64,000 nucleotides of DNA from Microstegium vimineum. Lineage: Eukaryota > Streptophyta > Magnoliopsida > Poales > Poaceae. The first letter of the stretch is position 1. Every line of letters starts with the position of its first letter. Of this stretch, positions 44,346 through 57,846 are shown piece after piece. The translations under genes were made by a program, and so were the position numbers. The notes beneath the pieces are model-generated. The model searched no databases and had not been told where the DNA came from. It saw nothing but the letters and a program-made list of their open reading frames with translations. Where the stretch lies: positions 496,001-560,000 of the forward strand of contig CM039122.1 in NCBI GenBank assembly GCA_022036555.1. The letters are read 5' to 3'.

Positions 44346-46881
44346 TGTAACACCCTAAAATTTGAAATAGAAATTAGATTTGAATTTGCTTAAATTTGAT
44401 TTATTTCAAATATTTTTTGTGATCATAGAATTAAATGAATAAAACAAAATTAAATATCATGCTAGGGTTTAACTTGTTTGTGCATTTCATGCCTCTGCAT
44501 ATTTTCTTGTGTGGTTTGAATTTTGTAAAACTCAAAAAGGAATTTCAAAATCAATTTAGAAAATCAATTTGGAAAACAAAAGAAAAAGATAAAAAGGAAA
44601 ATCCTTTTCTCCTCCCTCTCTCTCTTTCGGCCTGCCTGGCCCAGCCCCTGGTCTGCTTCCCCTCTCCCCCTCACCTATCCCGCATGGGCCGACCTCCTCC
44701 CCGCAGCCCAGCTCCTCTCGGCCCGCACCGCGCCACTCCTCCCTCCTCCCTCTCGCTGACAGCACGGGCCCGCCCGTCAGCGCCCCCTCTCTTCTCCTTC
44801 CTTGAGTCCGAGCCGGACACGCCGCGCCGCGTGCTCCTGCAACCGCCTCCTCCGCGGTTTCCGCGCCCCCGTAGCCGCGTGGGACTCTATCCCCGGCCGC
44901 CATAAATAGCACCGCCCCCGCGCCGCCTTTTCCCATCGCCTCGGCTGCCTCGCAAGCAGCAGCAGCGCCGCCAGGGATGCCATTGCCACCGCTCTGCTCT
45001 CGCCGTCGAGCCGCCGTTCCGCGCCTCGAGCCACTCCAATCTCTTCGCCGAGCGTCGCACCGGCTTCGCATACGTGCGGAACATCTTTCCCCTCTCTTTT
45101 TCCTCTCGTTTGTGCTCCGGTTGACCTCATCGTCGGTCTGCAGGAAGCCACCGCCGCTGTCTCTCGTCGCCGGCCATCCGTGTTCGTCCCCGAGCCCCGC
45201 CAAGCACCTAGGTGAGTTCGCGGCTTCATCCTCTTTCTCCCCGACCAAATTCCGTGTGAAACCAAGCACCCTAGCTCGAGATCACCTCGAGATCAAAAAC
45301 CTCTATTTACAGTTTTGCCACTGAACTTTAAATGCCTATAATTTGCTCGTTTTAAATCCAAATCGATCCGTTCAAGTTGCGTTAGATCCGTAATTTTATG
45401 CTCTATCCAGTAGTATAGATTTCATCTATGTTAATTACTTTTGAAAATCAAACTAAATTAATTCTTTTAATGCTTTAATCTTGCTCTTTTCAAAATCTTG
45501 TATAATCTATAGTTTATTCGTTTTAGGTCCGATTAGCGTGGTTTTCGCGTCTTTGTGATCGTAGTAAAGTATAGATCTGTTTTATAACCTTTTCAAAACC
45601 TCTTTATTGTTTATGGTGTAATGTTCTGATCATATCCTTATTGCTTCGTGTATGATTGTTCGGATGATTGCGTGGTGATGTTGATCGAGTACAGCCGGTG
45701 AGATCTTCGGTGAGCAAAAGTTCTTTGCAGCAGATCAGGATCACCAAGAGCTTTGTGATCAAGACAAGTTTAACATGGGATCATCCTTGTTACCTATTCA
45801 CCCTAACTCATCTAGTCATGATTGCATGTGTCTAATTTGATTCCTATCTAGATCTTTACCATAGCTTTGTTATCCTTTTACCTTGACACCTTGGGTTACC
45901 ATGCATATGGGTAGTTTTGCTATGCTTTACAATAATGGATCTTGAGATGAATCTTGACTAATGATATATGCAACAATGAGATAAAACTGGCTTTTATAGC
46001 AACATGGAATAGGACCCCACTGTAGGGCAAAAGCTGGGACTTAAATGCAACCATGAGTGCTATAATGGCTCTGGCTTTAGTTAAGTATGAAGTTTGGACT
46101 AACATGCTTGTGGTTCGTGAAAGGCACCTTTGCCGAGCTGGTTATGGGGTATAGCTTGTGTGGGGACCGCTGCGGGTGGTACCATCGGGGTGTCCCATAT
46201 TCCCCTTTGCATTGGGTCCGTAGGGTCCGCTACATGCTAGAAAGGGCTTTTGAAAGACTTCATAGTGTTCCCTGCCCGCTCACCTTGGAAGTGTTTTGGG
46301 AGTTGCAAACCCGGGCATATGGGCAACACGGCTTGTGGGTAAAGTGTATAAGCTCTGCAGAGTGTAAATCTATCATGATAGCCGTGCTCACGGTCACGAG
46401 CGGCCTGGAAAACTCACAGTGTAGATGATCATGTTGTTTAATTGTTAATGTTGGTTACTAATCTTATCATGTGGTTATTAATTGGGTTATGCATAACTAA
46501 AGCTAAGTGTTGGTAAAACTTGACCAAGTTAAAAGCAACCGCAGTACAGACAGTGTCAGCCTTTGAGCTTCATAACCTTATGTTACTCTTGCTGAGTACT
46601 TTAAATGCTCACTCTTGCTTTCTCAACCCCTTCAGATGGCTTTGAAGACTACCGTGAGGAGTACTAGGCTAGTGGTCAACCAGTCGGCGTTCCCTGTGAA
46701 GTGGAGCTTCGTCGCGAGAGTTATCTTTATTTTCGCTGTTTTGTTTAAGAATATTATTCGTTATGTAATAAACACTCAGTGATTGTACTATTTAAAGATT
46801 TATGGGCTTATGTGTGTGATTGATCCCTGGGCACACATGAGTTATTCGCATTCAATTTTATTCTTAAAATTGGGTGTGACA
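44346..46881 (+). repeat. 3' LTR
   Basis: 2536 bp, from TGTAACACCCTAAAATTTG to AATTGGGTGTGACA, with TG…CA ends. A TATA-like CATAAATAGC lies near 44902. The 5-bp duplication cannot be checked because the 5' LTR start is lost. Confidence 0.92.
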
Positions 46882-49800
46882 AAGAATCTCCTAATTAAGC
46901 AGTCCCTATCTAATCCATCCTCTCCTCCATCATCATTTAATTGATGATTGTCATTTAAATGCTCGGTTACAGGGCACTGGGCCAAGAAGCTATCGGAGTC
47001 TGCTGGGCCAGCTTTTGCGAGCCCCTAACGAATTTGAGTCAGTAAGCGTGCGGCGTCTGTGGGCTATGGCTATGGGCTATGGGCAGGCGAACGAACTGCG
47101 CAGTATCACCATTTTTTTTATTGATTGAAGACAGCAGTATACCATTGTAATTGGACTGTGCTAAAAAGGTAGAAAAAAATTTAGACCTTATTAGGATCCA
47201 GTTTGTTTGATACAGTTTAACTTCACTAGTGAAGCTGTTTTTTTAGAAAATAACTTCATAAGTAACTCTCTAAGTGAAGATGAGTCTTTTTATAAAAAGT
47301 GTTCGGAAAAATAGTTCTACCAACAACTTTATACATGAACATGAGAGAAAAATGGGAGAGAGTTGAGATAAGCTACTTTTTAGCTTTATCCTACGTGATA
47401 GGGGAAGAAAAATAATTTCACCCACGACGTGTTTGTTTCGTCGCCATGGCGTGTGTGTTAGTATACGTTGCAGACTTGCAGTTGCGTGCATTGCATGCAT
47501 GTTGCCGCCACCTGCCGCCGATGACTGACTGATGATTCATTGTTTCGTTGGGCTCCAACTCGATCCAACTCCTCCCAAAATGTGTACGATGGAGCAGGGT
47601 ATATATGTTTGTAGAAGCCTGCCTCACAATGCCAATGACACCCATGCATGCACATGCCTCTCACCAAACGCCTCACTATAGGAAACTAACAATATAGTTA
47701 CATATATATTGGGATTGTTTGCATGATTAATTCTTGAGCTGTATTCATCAGCAGGGGCATGCATGTTAACTCATGGGCAAGTTCATGCTTGATAATGGTG
47801 TGACGCTCATCTCCACTATAATTCTAGGATATATATACAAACATGCATGTATTCCAACTCACTGACATGTCAGGCCCAGTCCAGCTGTTGGCCCCACATG
47901 GAAGAGCGAGGTAGAGACACCCATGCCTGTGTGAGGTACTGGCATGGGACTAATAACATATTATAAAAAGTATATAATAATCCTGCCTATTGAAATGCTG
48001 CGCGTAAAATAAAAGAATATATATATGCATGATTAATTAGGGAAAGGTGAAGGAGAGAGAAAGAGGAGTAGGTAGTTTGGAAGGTGCTTAGCAAGAGGGT
48101 TTCACATGGCCGCCAGCCTCAGTTTATCGTTTGATGTCGTTGGTGGTGCCCGGCCTGTTTATCCATGGCTCGCATGTGCGCATGCATGTGGCTTACCTTA
48201 CCTAAGCTAAGCTAATCCACCAACTAGCTAGTAGACTACGGTGGCGATGAGGCTAGCTGTTGTTAAGCCAGCCAACTGAATATTATTCCCCCATCTCGAT
48301 GATTAATCTCCATGCATGTTTCTCTACATGATTGCTTACTTGTGCATGTTAATTGATTCTGGTTTTGTTTCAACTTTATTCTGCAATAATAGCTGAAGGC
48401 CTAGCTAGAGCCCCCTAATTGATTTCACATTGCTCAAATAAATCTCTACTTTAATCCCATTGCCAATAGTAATCTCTAATAATAATAAGTAAACTCTGCT
48501 AAGTTTTATTCAGATTCTGTCAAGGAAGCCAGTTATAATATATCATCGCACAATTTGGGGATATATGTTACTTTGAAATAAATTAAGCGTGCAATCTGAA
48601 AAAAATCATAAACTCGATCGGTTGATTCTATGACAGGTACTAGTAATAACTGATCATCAGATGTTTTTTTTATGTCAAGGATAATGCAATACGACATGCA
48701 TGGGTGAGTTCATATGTTTCTCCCATAAAAAAAGTATAGATAAAAATGTAATAAAATGCAATGTTTAAGTTTATGGTTTAAAATGCATCTTTGTCAAAAA
48801 AAAATGCTATACAGGACCTACCTTTTGTTATTCAGGTTTATTTACTAAAATTTCAGTTAACTTCTTCATACAGGGGAAACCTGCACGGACCTAACAACTA
48901 AAGCAGACAGCCACCTAAGATGAGATGTTACTTATGCTGTTCCATGCAACTAACTAGCTAGTCTTGCAACCCTTGTGAATGCATGCATGGTTTCATTGGA
49001 GATAGAGCAGCAACAAACATAACATGGGAAGAAGAAGAAGATTCCCGCGGCAAGGCAATGCAAGGGTGGCAAACAAACTGCATGCATGCCACTAATGAAA
49101 GTGATCACCGGGCCGTTGGCAATGCAACATGCATATGCAGCACAACCAACTAATGATCAATGATTCATCAAATCGATCGAGATCATATCTATTTTTAATT
49201 ATATTACGGTACCATTAGTTGCTTTATTTATACACTATTATGCCCTGTCCGAACCCGAATGAACCACTCTTTTGATACTGTTTCTGGATGATTGGTGAGA
49301 GATTATTAGATAGATAAGAAGAAGTTTTGGAGTAGTAGTAGAAACCAGAGAGTGGAAGTTCAGGGAATGAACTCTTTGGGTTTTGACTTTTTATATCCAA
49401 AGGATGATGATAGGACAGGAGTCATATGGATGGTGGAAAACCCCTCGAGTTGCGCTAGCTGCGCTAAAGACAGTCAGTGACATCTCTGCTCCTTGACATT
49501 GTTTAATTCATCGCCGTCTTGTCAGGTAACCATGTATATTTATCCGAGATACAAAATCTTAGCCTATTCCAACGATGTGTACATGCCACTGTTTCCAACA
49601 TTATCATGACAATTACGATACAAGCATCATTTGAAGAATTTCAGTAGGCCTTGGCCTTGCTCTTGTTTATAGTATTTTAGTCTCGCTGGTGGCTCGCAAG
49701 TAAGATTGGAAACACTGATGTAACCTTTTAAAATTTTCTGTAGGCTTAATGAAAAAACGGGCTCAACAATTATGATATAGCCTCTGCACTACGGGGGAAC

Positions 49801-50135
49801 AGACAATGTTTTCTTCTCACAATAAATCAGCATAAACATTTAGCATAAGTTAAATTTTAGCGCAACGAACAGGGTCATTATATATTTTCTATCTACGACA
49901 ATGGTCCTAAAGATATATTTATACACGGTTTCTAACCTTGGTCCTATGCCATTGCCTTGTCAGTGTAAAGTTCTACGCACCATCTCTTAAGGCTCAATCG
50001 ATCTCTTATGTTAAAAGCTTGATGTATCTATATAGAAAATGTGTTACTGATGCATTGCAAGACTGCAAACATACGCATTAGCAGGCGTACGTATACGTAC
50101 ACACAACATATACATTAGTCACCTTTATCTATATA
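46882..50135. other. Gene-free intergenic DNA
   Basis: No open frame is convincing. It is AT-rich with very many GCATGC palindromes (for example 47495, 48180, 48980, 49080). A weak MITE-like pair may span 47190-47440. I saw no match to a miRNA I know. Confidence 0.5.
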
Positions 50136-50382
50136 CTCCCTTCATATTGTTGTTTTAGATAAGATTTTAGTTAAACATTGAAAATATAAATCATAAATAC
50201 TTTTAAGCTTTTAAGTTATTAATTAAAATATTTATCTTGAAATATATTTTTATAAATATATATATATATATATAATTTTTAAATAAATATTTTTATAGAA
50301 ATATGAAGTCAAAGTAATGCTTTGGAGACCGCCGTATCGTTGTCCAATAAACGACTTCTTTTACAATATGGAGCCGAGGGAG
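50136..50382. mobile_element. MITE of the CTCCCT…GAGGGAG type
   Basis: About 247 bp, CTCCCTTCATATTGTTG to CAATATGGAGCCGAGGGAG with TA borders, and a TA run inside. Confidence 0.75.
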
Positions 50383-53208
50383 TATGTTTCTGCAATATGG
50401 CATGAATAACAAGGTTAACAACTAGATCATAGCCTAAACATGAAGCTTAACTGAAATGATTCCACGCACTGGAAGCCGGTCGGCGGTGCAAAAATGATTG
50501 GATTGCTATTGCTATGCATTACAGGCAAGCAAAGAAGCTACAGGCTAATGATGAGAGAATGTCACAGGCTAGCATGGCTAACTTTGGGGATTTTTTTTTT
50601 TTTTTCTTAGTAGAGTACTACTACTTTTCCTCCAACACCAAACTCATGGCTGCATGATTAAGTTTGGTTGGTATGCCTACAATAAGCAGTTGCTTAAATA
50701 GCACCTCACGCCATACCATTGTATGCATAATATGATCCCATCATCTTGAGTACACATTAGCCTGCTCTGCACCTCTAGCTCTAGCTGCATATCCTGCATC
50801 TGCATGCAAAGTTTGCTAGTAGCTAGTGCAAAAGCTAGCACCTTGCTTAGTGTCCTTCAGCTCATTAGAAGTTAGAACCTATATATGGTTATGAACTCCT
50901 TTGGTTTGTGTTCCCTAGCTAGCTAGCTAGTTAGGCTTTTCTATCAGTATTATTGCCACCAGAACTTCACTTTGTTTGATTGATCTAGATGTGTTTCTAG
51001 CCGTTTTGATGTATCGTGGCACATTTATTTTGGAGATTATTGACATTCTGATATGTGCCACATACATCAAACTGGACTAGATACACAAATTCATAAACCC
51101 AGCTGGGTGCACATACTGTTCCTTATGTACTTTTTCCATTTGTTTTATGGATCGGAGAGCATGGCAATTGATCTATGCATCCTTCCATGCATATGCATGG
51201 TGCAAACTCAGATTCGTCTTTCCAAGTTACTGTTCAAAATCGGTGTACTTAAAGGTATGGATGAATGTATAAATTATTGCTGAATCAGGAGGCTATTAGG
51301 CCTAGGCAGCTATCTTAGTTTAATTTTGTAATTAGAAAGGCGAGTAAATAAGGGGACATGGCTATATATATGCAAGAATAGTGTAGGTAAATAAGAACTA
51401 GTGCATAGTGTTTCTACTGTTACTGGGCAACATTTCCATTTTAACTTATCAGTTCTTAAATGTTTAATGCACCTGTTCCTTTGTCCCTAGTTAATTTTTG
51501 TCTCACATTTACATGTGCAAAAACGCAAAAATACCATATAGTTCTTATTTTTAAAAAAAAATATGTCTACAACACAGCATGGATTTCAAAACATGCTCAT
51601 AGAGTTGACATCCCTGTTCGCTTGGCTTATCAGCCACCGAAACAATGTTTTTGTCTCACAGAAAAACAGCCAAAACATCATCAGCCGTGGCTTATCAGCC
51701 AAACGAGGCATTTTCTTCAGTACCAACAACGTAGGAGTACTTAGTAAACACAGCATCTAGAAGCTCCATTTACTTTCACCTGGTTTTCTGTTGTTCACTG
51801 GGTGAACTGTTCATTTCACTTTTCTAATAATTATCAGCCTTAAGATCTCTCATGAACAATATACCTCTAGGCAGAAATGTTTTCTTCGTAGGAAGAATTT
51901 GATGGCAGTTGTTTTTCTAGATGCAGTATATATTTCTGTCCCCAGCTATTGTTGTTTGTGCTTGCTCAGATATCCATTCAGATCATTAGATACGGAAGAA
52001 GTGCATATAGCATCCTTGCAGACCAATTTACTAATCACTTGTGAGTTATTTCTCTGCTGACTGTGTTTCAGCAGCCTTCCAAACTGTGTCAACTCACCTG
52101 CTAATTAACCCATTTAATTACACTGCTAGTACTACTTCTGTTCCCTTTTCATCTGATGCATGTAGGACAGGTGACATTCTACTGGAGACATGTGCGAAGC
52201 AATGCTCAAAGGATCCCCTTGTCAGAGAAGAGCAGTAACAGCAGCAGGAGCAGCAGCAGCTACTGCATGCATGTCCACTGTCACAGGAATGATTAGCGCA
52301 GGTTTTATTTTAACAAGGTCAACTTGGGCAGACTCAACACATGCAGTGCACTACTGTACATATGCTTAGGCAGGGTAAACTTTCTTTAGTTGTTTATATA
52401 TGCATGACATGTGTCCAGATCTCTTAGCTAGTTAGGGTGCTTGCATCAGGACAACAACAAAAACATACCCCTCTACCCTCTTGTCTCCCTTTGGGTTAAA
52501 TATTTTCTTTTAGAGCCTGAAATGGAAGCATCCTGTTCTACTACTGACTGGTAGTAACTGACAAAGGATTAGCATTGTTTGTTTTGCTCAAATTACTGTA
52601 GCTCTTGTTGTCCCAATAGCTTATCTGTACAACAGAGAGTAGGAGCTAGCTTCTCCATGGTACTAGTAGATCAGGATCAGTTGAAATCTTAGGCTTTCAT
52701 CTACACAAAATGCAGGAGTAGATCTGTTTCAGAACTTGATAACAGAAGCTTCCAAAAGAACAGGCCGTACCAACACCTAATTTACAGCAGCAGGGTCTGT
52801 TGGTCTCTGATTAGTACTACTCCTATATACTAGCCAGTAATCATCAATCAGGTTCAGAAAGCTAATCTTCTACTGTCTGCAATGACAGGGAATGTAAACT
52901 GAAGATGCAAATGCAATTAATCTACTCTGATCAGATGGGGGCTGTCATGCATGCACAAAGTAAAAGATTAAAGAATGGCAACATTTCCCAAAAGCAGGTT
53001 ACAAAAGACATGGCTTTAAAACACATTCCCTCCATGTTCCATGTTCTCATGCCCGGCCCTTCTCCAAAACCCAGCTCACATTCGTTCGCAGGGTGAGGTG
53101 TCTAGGCACTAAACAAACAGCACGGTGGCATGTTAAGAAATGCCAAGAAGATCCATTATCTTATTACATGCTTTACCCGATCTTGGGACTCTCTAGTGAG
53201 AATGATGA
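50383..53208. other. Gene-free DNA upstream of the LRR kinase
   Basis: No gene recognised. A roughly 100-bp MITE with ends CCCTGTTCGCTTGGCTTATC and GGCTTATCAGCCAAACGAGG lies at 51611-51710. The rest is low-complexity promoter-like DNA with CTAGCTAG and GCATGC repeats. Confidence 0.5.
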
Positions 53209-53215
53209 TATAAAG
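53209..53215 (+). promoter_or_regulatory. TATA box of the LRR kinase gene
   Basis: TATAAAG, about 200 bp upstream of the ATG. The leader downstream is CT-rich and contains two tiny uORFs (53273-53281 and 53302-53316) and a 9-bp hairpin (GTGCCTCTG at 53291, CAGAGGCAC at 53323). Confidence 0.55.
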
Positions 53216-53412
53216 CCTTTTCTGCCATCTTCTTCTTCTTCCATCTAGCTGCAGCCTCTGCCATTCCTGCAGATGCATTAGTGCCAGACAGTGCCTCTGA
53301 CATGGCGCAGCACTAGAAGCAGCAGAGGCACCTGCTGGCTGCTGCAGCTAGAAGCTGATCGATTTCATCTCCCAAATAAAAGTGGTTTCTAGGAAAGTGA
53401 CAGAGGATTCTA

Positions 53413-56400
53413 ATGGAGGACAGAGTGACAGTACTGGTTCTACTAGTGACAGTGTCCTCCATCTTGTACACCGGAGTTGGCGCCGGCGGCGACGAGCGGG
53501 CGGCGCTGCTCGCGCTCAAGGCGGGCTTCGTTGACTCGTTGGGCGCGCTCGCCGACTGGACGGATGGTGCCAAGGCCTCGTCGCATTGCAGATGGACTGC
53601 CGTCCGGTGCAACGCCGCCGGCCTCGTCGACGCGCTGGACCTCTCCGGGAAGAACCTGAGCGGCAAGGTCACCGATGACGTGCTCCGGCTGCCGTCGCTC
53701 ACCGTGCTCAACCTCTCCTCCAACGCGTTCGCCACCACGCTGCCCAAGTCCCTGGCGCCGCTGTCCAACCTCCAGGTGTTCGACGTGAGCCAGAACTCGT
53801 TCGAGGGCGCGTTCCCGGCCGGCCTCGGCTCCTGCGCTGACCTCGCCGTCGTCAACGCCTCCGGCAACAACTTCGTCGGCGCGCTCCCCGCCGATCTCTC
53901 CAATGCCACGTCCCTCGAGACCATCGACCTGAGGGGCAGCTTCTTCGGCGGTGAAATCCCGGCGGCGTACCGGAGCCTCACCAAGCTCAAGTTCCTCGGC
54001 CTCTCCGGCAACAACCTCACCGGCAAGATCCCGCCGGAGCTCGGCGAGCTCGAATCTCTCGAGAGCCTCATCATCGGCTACAATGTGCTGGAGGGAAGCA
54101 TCCCGTCGGAGCTCGGTAACCTCGCCAACCTCCAGTACCTCGACCTCGCCGTCGGCAACCTCGACGGACCCATCCCGGCGGAGCTCGGCAAGCTTCCGGC
54201 GCTCACCGCGCTTTACCTGTACAAGAACAACCTCGAAGGCAAGATCCCGCCGGAGCTCGGCAACATCTCGACGCTGGTCTTCCTCGACCTGTCCGACAAC
54301 TCGCTCACAGGCCCAATCCCCGACGAGGTCGCGCAGCTGAGCCACCTCCGGCTACTCAACCTCATGTGCAACCACCTCGACGGGCCCATCCCGGCGGCAA
54401 TCGGTGACATGGCGAGCCTCGAGGTGCTCGAGCTCTGGAACAACTCGTTGACGGGGCAGCTTCCGGCGTCGCTCGGCAAGAGCTCGCCGTTGCAGTGGGT
54501 GGACGTGTCGTCGAACTCTTTCACCGGCTCCGTTCCGTCTGGGATCTGCAACGGCAAGGCGCTCGCGAAGGTGATCATGTTCAACAACGGGTTCACCGGC
54601 GGGATCCCGTCCGGGCTCGCGTCGTGCGCGTCGCTGGTGCGCGTGCGCATCCAGAGCAACCGGCTCACCGGCACGATCCCCATCGGGTTCGGCAAGCTGC
54701 CATCGCTGCAGCGACTCGAGCTCGCAGGCAACGACCTGTCCGGAGAGATCCCCGGCGATCTCGCGTCGTCGACGTCGCTGTCGTTCATCGACCTATCACA
54801 CAACCACCTCCAATACTCGCTGCCGTCCAGCCTTTTCACCATCCCGACGCTGCAGAGCTTCTTGGCGTCAGACAACATAATCTCCGGCGAGCTCCCCGAC
54901 CAGTTCCAGGACTGCCCGGCACTGGCAGCGCTAGACCTGTCGAACAACCGCCTCGCCGGCGCGATTCCGTCCAGCCTCGCCTCGTGCCAGAGGCTAGTCA
55001 AGCTGAACCTCAGACACAACCGTCTCACCGGCGAGATCCCCAAGTCGCTCGCCATGATGCCAGCGATGGCCATCCTCGACCTGTCGAGCAACTCGTTGAC
55101 CGGCGGCATACCGGAGAATTTCGGGAGCTCGCCGGCGCTAGAGACGCTCAACCTCTCGTACAACAACCTGACAGGTCCCGTGCCGGGGAACGGAATCCTA
55201 CGTTCCATCAACCCCGACGAGCTGGCGGGGAACGCCGGGCTATGCGGCGGCGTGCTGCCGCCATGCTTCGGAAGCCGCGACGACACGGGCGTGTCGGCAC
55301 GCGCTTCCCGCGGCAGCGCGCGCCTGAAGCGTATCGCGTTGAGCTGGCTGGCGGCGATGCTGGCCGTCGTCGCCGCGTTCACGGCACTAGTCGGCGGGCG
55401 GTACGCGTACAAGCGGTGGTACGGCTGCTGCGACGACGGCGACGACGAGAGGCTGGGCGCGGGCGCGTGGCCGTGGCGGCTGACGGCGTTCCAGCGGCTG
55501 GGGTTCACGAGCGCCGACGTGGTGGCGTGCGTGAAAGAGGCGAACGTGGTGGGGATGGGCGCGACAGGGGTGGTGTACAGAGCGGAGCTCCCACGTGCGC
55601 GCGCCGTGATCGCCGTGAAGAAGCTGTGGCGACCGGCGGCGTCATCGGTGGACGGCGACGTGACGGCGTCAGCGGCGAGCGAGGTGACCGCGGACGTGCT
55701 CAAGGAGGTGGCGCTTCTAGGTCGGCTCCGGCACCGGAACATCGTGCGGCTACTTGGGTACGTGCACAACGACTCCGACGCCATGATGCTGTACGAGTTC
55801 ATGCCTAACGGTAGCCTGTGGGAGGCGCTGCATGGCCCACCTGAGAAGCGCGCGCTGCTGGACTGGGTGTCCCGCTACGACGTCGCCGCTGGCGTGGCCC
55901 ATGGGCTTGCTTACCTTCACCATGATTGCCACCCGCCCGTGATCCACCGTGACATCAAGTCCAACAATATCCTCCTTGACGCTGACATGGAGGCCCGTAT
56001 CGCTGATTTCGGCCTTGCTCGTGCATTGGCACGCTCCAATGAGTCCGTCTCCGTCGTCGCTGGCTCCTATGGCTACATCGCACCAGGTTGGTTGGTTGGC
56101 ATGACATCATCCACAGACAGACAGCAAGCATCCATGATCCATGGATCTGAACTTTTGTTCATGATGTGTTGCAGAGTACGGGTACACGTTGAAGGTGGAC
56201 CAGAAGAGCGACATCTACAGCTACGGAGTGGTGCTGATGGAGCTGATCACGGGACGGCGAGCGGTGGAGGCGGAGTTCGGCGAAGGGCAGGACATCGTGG
56301 GGTGGGTGAGGGAGAAGATCAGGAGCAACACGGTGGAGGAGCACCTGGACGCGAACGTCGGCGGCCGGTGCGCGCACGTCAGGGAGGAGATGCTGCTGGT

Positions 56401-56632
56401 GCTGCGCATCGCCGTGCTCTGCACGGCCAGGGCGCCGCGGGACCGCCCGTCCATGCGCGACGTCATCACCATGCTCGGCGAAGCCAAGCCGCGGCGCAAG
56501 AGCGGGAGCAGCGGCGCCGCCGTCAGTGGCAAGGACAAGGACGGCGCCTCCCCCGCCGCCGTCTCCCCCGCCGTGGTGGTGGACAAGGACAGGCCGGTGT
56601 TCAGCACCACGACGGATTCAGACTACGCCTAA
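53413..56632 (+). CDS. LRR receptor-like kinase, subfamily XI (MIK1/PXL-like)
   Basis: Two exons, 53413-56086 and 56175-56632, split by an 88-bp GT…AG intron inside the kinase activation segment (IAP/EYGYTLKVDQ). Together they give 1043 aa. Order: signal peptide (residues 1-25, VLVLLVTVSSILYTG), LRR N-terminal cap ending HCRWTAVRC, about twenty LRRs (LSGNNLTGKIPPELGELESL type) to about 610, transmembrane helix about 640-660 (ALSWLAAMLAVVAAFTALVG), then kinase. The kinase has GMGATGVVY (about 713), the lysine in IAVKKLW, IHRDIKSNNILLD (about 843) and DFGLARA (about 865), so it is an RD kinase with all catalytic residues. This build matches plasma-membrane receptors of peptide signals related to MIK1/PXL; the ligand cannot be told. 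GC3 is very high, as usual in grasses. Confidence 0.93.
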
Positions 56633-57210
56633 TTAAGCGCCATTAATGAATCCATGATGATAGCCTCGTGTTCAGTGCCTGTCAATGATTTGTGATTGTT
56701 CATGTACCTAGATTTTTTGCTTAATTTGCTGCAGGATCTTGAGCCGCCTGTAGCCAAATGTTTGCTGTGAAGATTAACTAGCTTGTAGATTTTGTAGATT
56801 AATGAATGTAAGCAGCTGAATAAGCTTTCAAATTTCCTTACACAAGCACCCCCAAAAGAGAATGAATGAAGAAATCAAATCAAGCCATTGAATTGATCAA
56901 AGCTTTGCCGCCTCTTCTGAAACTGAAACTGAAGCTCAAACTTGAAATATGTCAGCAAAATATAAGTTTTCGTACTTTTTTTTCTCTCTACGTGGCATGG
57001 AGAGTTGTTAGCTTATCACTAAAAAATGTTTGTAGCAACTAGTACCTGATGACGATTTGTTCATATATGTAAATCGATCGGTTTGCTGCCGTGTTTTGCC
57101 GTCAAGATTATATAATAGCCAATACCCAATAGCCATAGATCATGTACAGTATTATTTATTACTCATGTAAATACATGAATGAGCTTTATTTACAAAATCT
57201 TGTTCATGTA
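56633..57210. other. 3' UTR and spacer after the LRR kinase
   Basis: Likely 3' UTR to about 56830 (AATGAATGTAAGC and GAATAAGC are candidate poly(A) signals). No other gene. Confidence 0.5.
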
Positions 57211-57482
57211 CTCCCTCTGCTTCACCCAGAAAAAATTACAGTTCTCATTTTACTCATGACATTAGTCAAACAAATTTAATTTTGACCAAACCTATCTATA
57301 AAAAAGACCAACATTTATAATACCGAATAAAGTAGCCTTACATTGACTATGGAATATATTTTCATATCAAATCTAGTTGGATATATAAATGTTGATACTA
57401 TTTCCTACAAACTCGTTTAAATTTAGAAAATTTTGACTTGTCTGAAACTTAAAATTATATTTTTTTAGGGGGGCTGAGGAAG
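57211..57482. mobile_element. Diverged Stowaway-like MITE
   Basis: About 272 bp, CTCCCTCTGCTTCACCCAG to GGGGGGCTGAGGAAG with TA borders; the arms are diverged, but TTTTGACCAAACC-like and AATGTTGATACT-like inner pairs remain. Confidence 0.6.
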
Positions 57483-57746
57483 TATAAAGAAAGGCAATGA
57501 AGTTTTCCATTTGTGCGATGAATGAATGCTGAAAGTCTGGAACTCTCGCCAAATTCTCTATTTTTCTGTGCCTGCCTGCCTATTTCTGGATGCTCTAAAC
57601 ATGGTTTGAACTAGCAGTAATTAGCCATGGCCATTTGTGGTCAGGATTCACAAGCACAACAACTGCTGCCTACCGCTTCTCTCTCGCCACTCAAAACCAG
57701 CCTGACACTTGTCAATGCTGCATCATCTCCAAGAACCAAGATTGTC

Positions 57747-57754
57747 TATATAAA
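57747..57754 (+). promoter_or_regulatory. TATA box of the LEA-like gene
   Basis: TATATAAA, 93 bp upstream of the ATG at 57847, implying a 5' UTR of about 65 bases. Confidence 0.75.
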
Positions 57755-57846
57755 CCAGTCAGAGCACCTGATCGTCCATCAAACAATACCGTCGCTCGTT
57801 CCTGAAGTGATCTTGACAAGTTACCAGCAAGCAGAGATCATCGGCA

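Larger units (their letters stand above)
36219..46881 (+). mobile_element. Decayed Ty3/gypsy (chromovirus-like) LTR retrotransposon
   Basis: 10.7 kb. Order: 5' LTR 36219-38393, primer site 38397-38408, extra ORF 38586-39395, gag 40034-41107, protease/RT/RNase H/integrase in one frame to 44298, polypurine tract about 44331-44342, 3' LTR 44346-46881. The order RT-RNaseH-integrase marks Ty3/gypsy, and the RT text (RYGLYEYTVMSFGLTNAPA) resembles the Tekay/Del chromoviruses. The pol frame has six stops and is separated from gag by a frameshift, so it is defective. Confidence 0.9.

Noticed and set aside
46882..53200. Known conserved miRNA precursors
   Set aside because: I looked for familiar mature sequences (miR156, 159/319, 160, 164, 166, 167, 169, 172, 395, 396, 399) on reading through and recognised none; a database search would be needed to exclude others.
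53443..54345. 300-aa minus-strand frame rich in ELRRD repeats
   Set aside because: Antisense reading of the LRR repeats; no independent support.
54213..55802. Long 529-aa minus-strand frame opposite the LRR kinase
   Set aside because: It is a shadow frame caused by very high GC3 in the true gene.
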